DNA from: Apostichopus japonicus
Lineage: Eukaryota > Echinodermata > Holothuroidea > Aspidochirotida > Stichopodidae
Reading direction: 5' to 3'
Assembly: GCF_037975245.1 (NCBI RefSeq)
Contig: NC_092564.1
Location: 24,115,984 to 24,179,983 of the forward strand
Length of the DNA: 64,000 nucleotides
Each line of letters begins with the position of its first letter. Position 1 is the stretch's first letter. The position numbers and the translations under genes were made by a program. Below, piece after piece: positions 62,552 to 64,000 of the stretch. A model generated the notes under the pieces. That model was not told the DNA's origin. It saw nothing but the letters and a program-made list of their open reading frames with translations, and did not search any database.

Positions 62552-63455
62552 GTTGGTTTCATTCCCGAAATTTAGATGTAATTGTATATGAGGTTTCAAA
62601 GCAGCTATGTTAGTGTGCCTGTGACATGTATAATTGTGCTAGGGATTATGATAGTGACTATAATGTGATTAATAGGGTATAAGGATCCTGGTAAGTAGTT
62701 ATTGGGGTATTTATGCCAAAGTCAAACACAAAACAGAGTTGGTGGGGTGAGGGGGGCAGATGGGGACAGAAGCTCCATTGTAGATTGTAAGTCTGTTAAC
62801 TTCCATTCATTTTGTTGAGTGTAAACCCATTCTTCTGCTTCTTAATTGCATTCTGTATTTACTTAACACAAAACATTAATATGAAATAGCTTACATGGTT
62901 TACCAATCTAATTTACGGACTGACTATCTTAATGTGCTTCCAGACAACTTTGAGATAACAAAAATTACAAGTGCTGGGGTGTTTCAAAGAAGATTTTCTT
63001 TTTGAAGATTTTTGATTGGGTCATTGGTACATGACTGACACACCAAGGTTGACCTGTTAAGATTACATTTGAGAGAAAGCAGACCTATTTGGCTTGACTG
63101 AGCCTGCCGATTAATGTGTTTCCGAAATTCTCTTGTAACAGTTTAATGCTCCGTGTTACCATTGTCAAGGGGAACTATACTTAACTGAATGATAACTGTA
63201 AAGAAGTAGATAGTTTAGATCTCAAAAATGTCAAGAGAGATAAGTTATATAGTGTGATTCAGTAGGTGGTGAATATATCAAACTATTGGCTTATGGTCAT
63301 CTGTCACAAACATATAAAGACCATTAAGCTATTCACAGGAAATGGTTCTACAATACGTTTAAACGTTGAAATTAAATATCTTGCTGAAGTAGATTAAAAT
63401 ATCAGAGACTTTAACAAAGTTGAATCTGTTATATCATCACAAGAACTAGTTTATA
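62552..63455. other. Intron of the R3H gene, nothing else seen
   Basis: Starts with the donor GTTGGT after the last readable exon. No further exon was recognised before the window end. Confidence 0.5.
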
Positions 63456-64000
63456 GTGATGATGATCGGTATATTGATCTGCGTTTTCATTTGATAGTGA
63501 TTATGATCTGTATTACTGTGATAGTGATTAATATCTGTATAACTGTGATAGTGATTATGATCTGTATTACTGTGATAGTGATTATGATCTGTATTACTGT
63601 GTGTTGATTATGATCTGTATTACTGTGATAGTGATTATGATCTATATTACTGTGATAGTGATTATGATCTTATTACTGTGATATTGATTATGATCTGTAT
63701 TACTGTGGTAGTGATTATGATCTATATTACTGTGATATTGATTATGATCTGTATTACTGTGATAGTGATTCTGATCTGTATTACTGTGAAAGTGATTAAT
63801 ATCTGTATAACTGTGATAGTGATTATGATCTATATTACTGTGATAGTGATTATGATCTGTATTACTGTGATAGTGATTATGATCTGTATTATTGTGATAG
63901 TGATTATGATCTGTATTACTGTGATAGTGCATGGGTTACTGTGATAGTGATTATGATCTGTGATATTATGATTGTAATTAAAGTATATTGATCTGCATTT
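63456..64000. repeat. 27-bp minisatellite reaching the window edge
   Basis: The unit gtgatagtgattatgatctg followed by tattact is repeated about seventeen times with few changes. Related phrases gtatattgatctgcgttt (about 63470) and gtatattgatctgcattt (63983-64000) bracket it, so the array may be part of a larger repeat. Open frames on both strands follow from a unit length divisible by three. Confidence 0.92.

Noticed and set aside
63642-63944. Long His/Asn/Tyr-rich and Ile/Val-rich frames on opposite strands
   Set aside because: Both are produced by the 27-bp minisatellite, whose length is a multiple of three.

Overview
The window is animal nuclear DNA: AT-rich, full of introns, with GT-AG splice sites, AT microsatellites, poly-G/poly-C runs, small DNA transposons and retrotransposon fragments. 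There is no operon structure, CRISPR array or complete rRNA/tRNA gene. The coding content and the repeat repertoire suggest a marine invertebrate deuterostome, perhaps an echinoderm. That placement is an inference from general look and was not searched.

Four gene models were assembled by hand from exons whose splice phases agree. (1) On the minus strand at 15311-5190, eleven coding exons give a complete 601-residue protein. It has an MGC acylation-type N-terminus, a Pro/Gln/His-rich segment and long charged helical segments, and I do not recognise it. (2) On the minus strand at 26626-24465 are the last three coding exons of another unrecognised gene; two further isolated minus-strand exon candidates lie upstream at 32.4 kb and 37.4 kb. 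(3) On the plus strand at 34903-41079, four coding exons give a 428-residue bZIP factor of the PAR/CES-2 type. (4) On the plus strand at 49975-62551 and beyond the right edge, eleven coding exons encode an R3H plus SUZ domain protein, the homologue of vertebrate R3HDM1/R3HDM2 (Drosophila encore family).

The rest is mostly repeats. Six non-autonomous hAT-like elements can be bounded to the base by terminal inverted repeats and 8-bp target duplications (five perfect, one 7 of 8). One of them sits inside one copy of a tandem duplication whose sister copies still show the empty site. There are two 3' fragments of LINE-type retrotransposons, a tRNA-headed SINE candidate, minisatellites of 27, 27, 48, ~90, ~128 and ~143 bp, and a foldback hairpin found twice about 34 kb apart.

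The most interesting regulatory signal is a cluster of three TTACGTAA boxes (the PAR/NFIL3 bZIP target) within 750 bp around the first exon of the bZIP gene, which suggests autoregulation. A second is a dispersed repeat that carries perfect AGGTCAAAGGTCA nuclear-receptor DR1 sites in an intron of the R3H gene. I found no clearly new multi-gene system. The two unrecognised minus-strand genes are the best candidates for undescribed biology.
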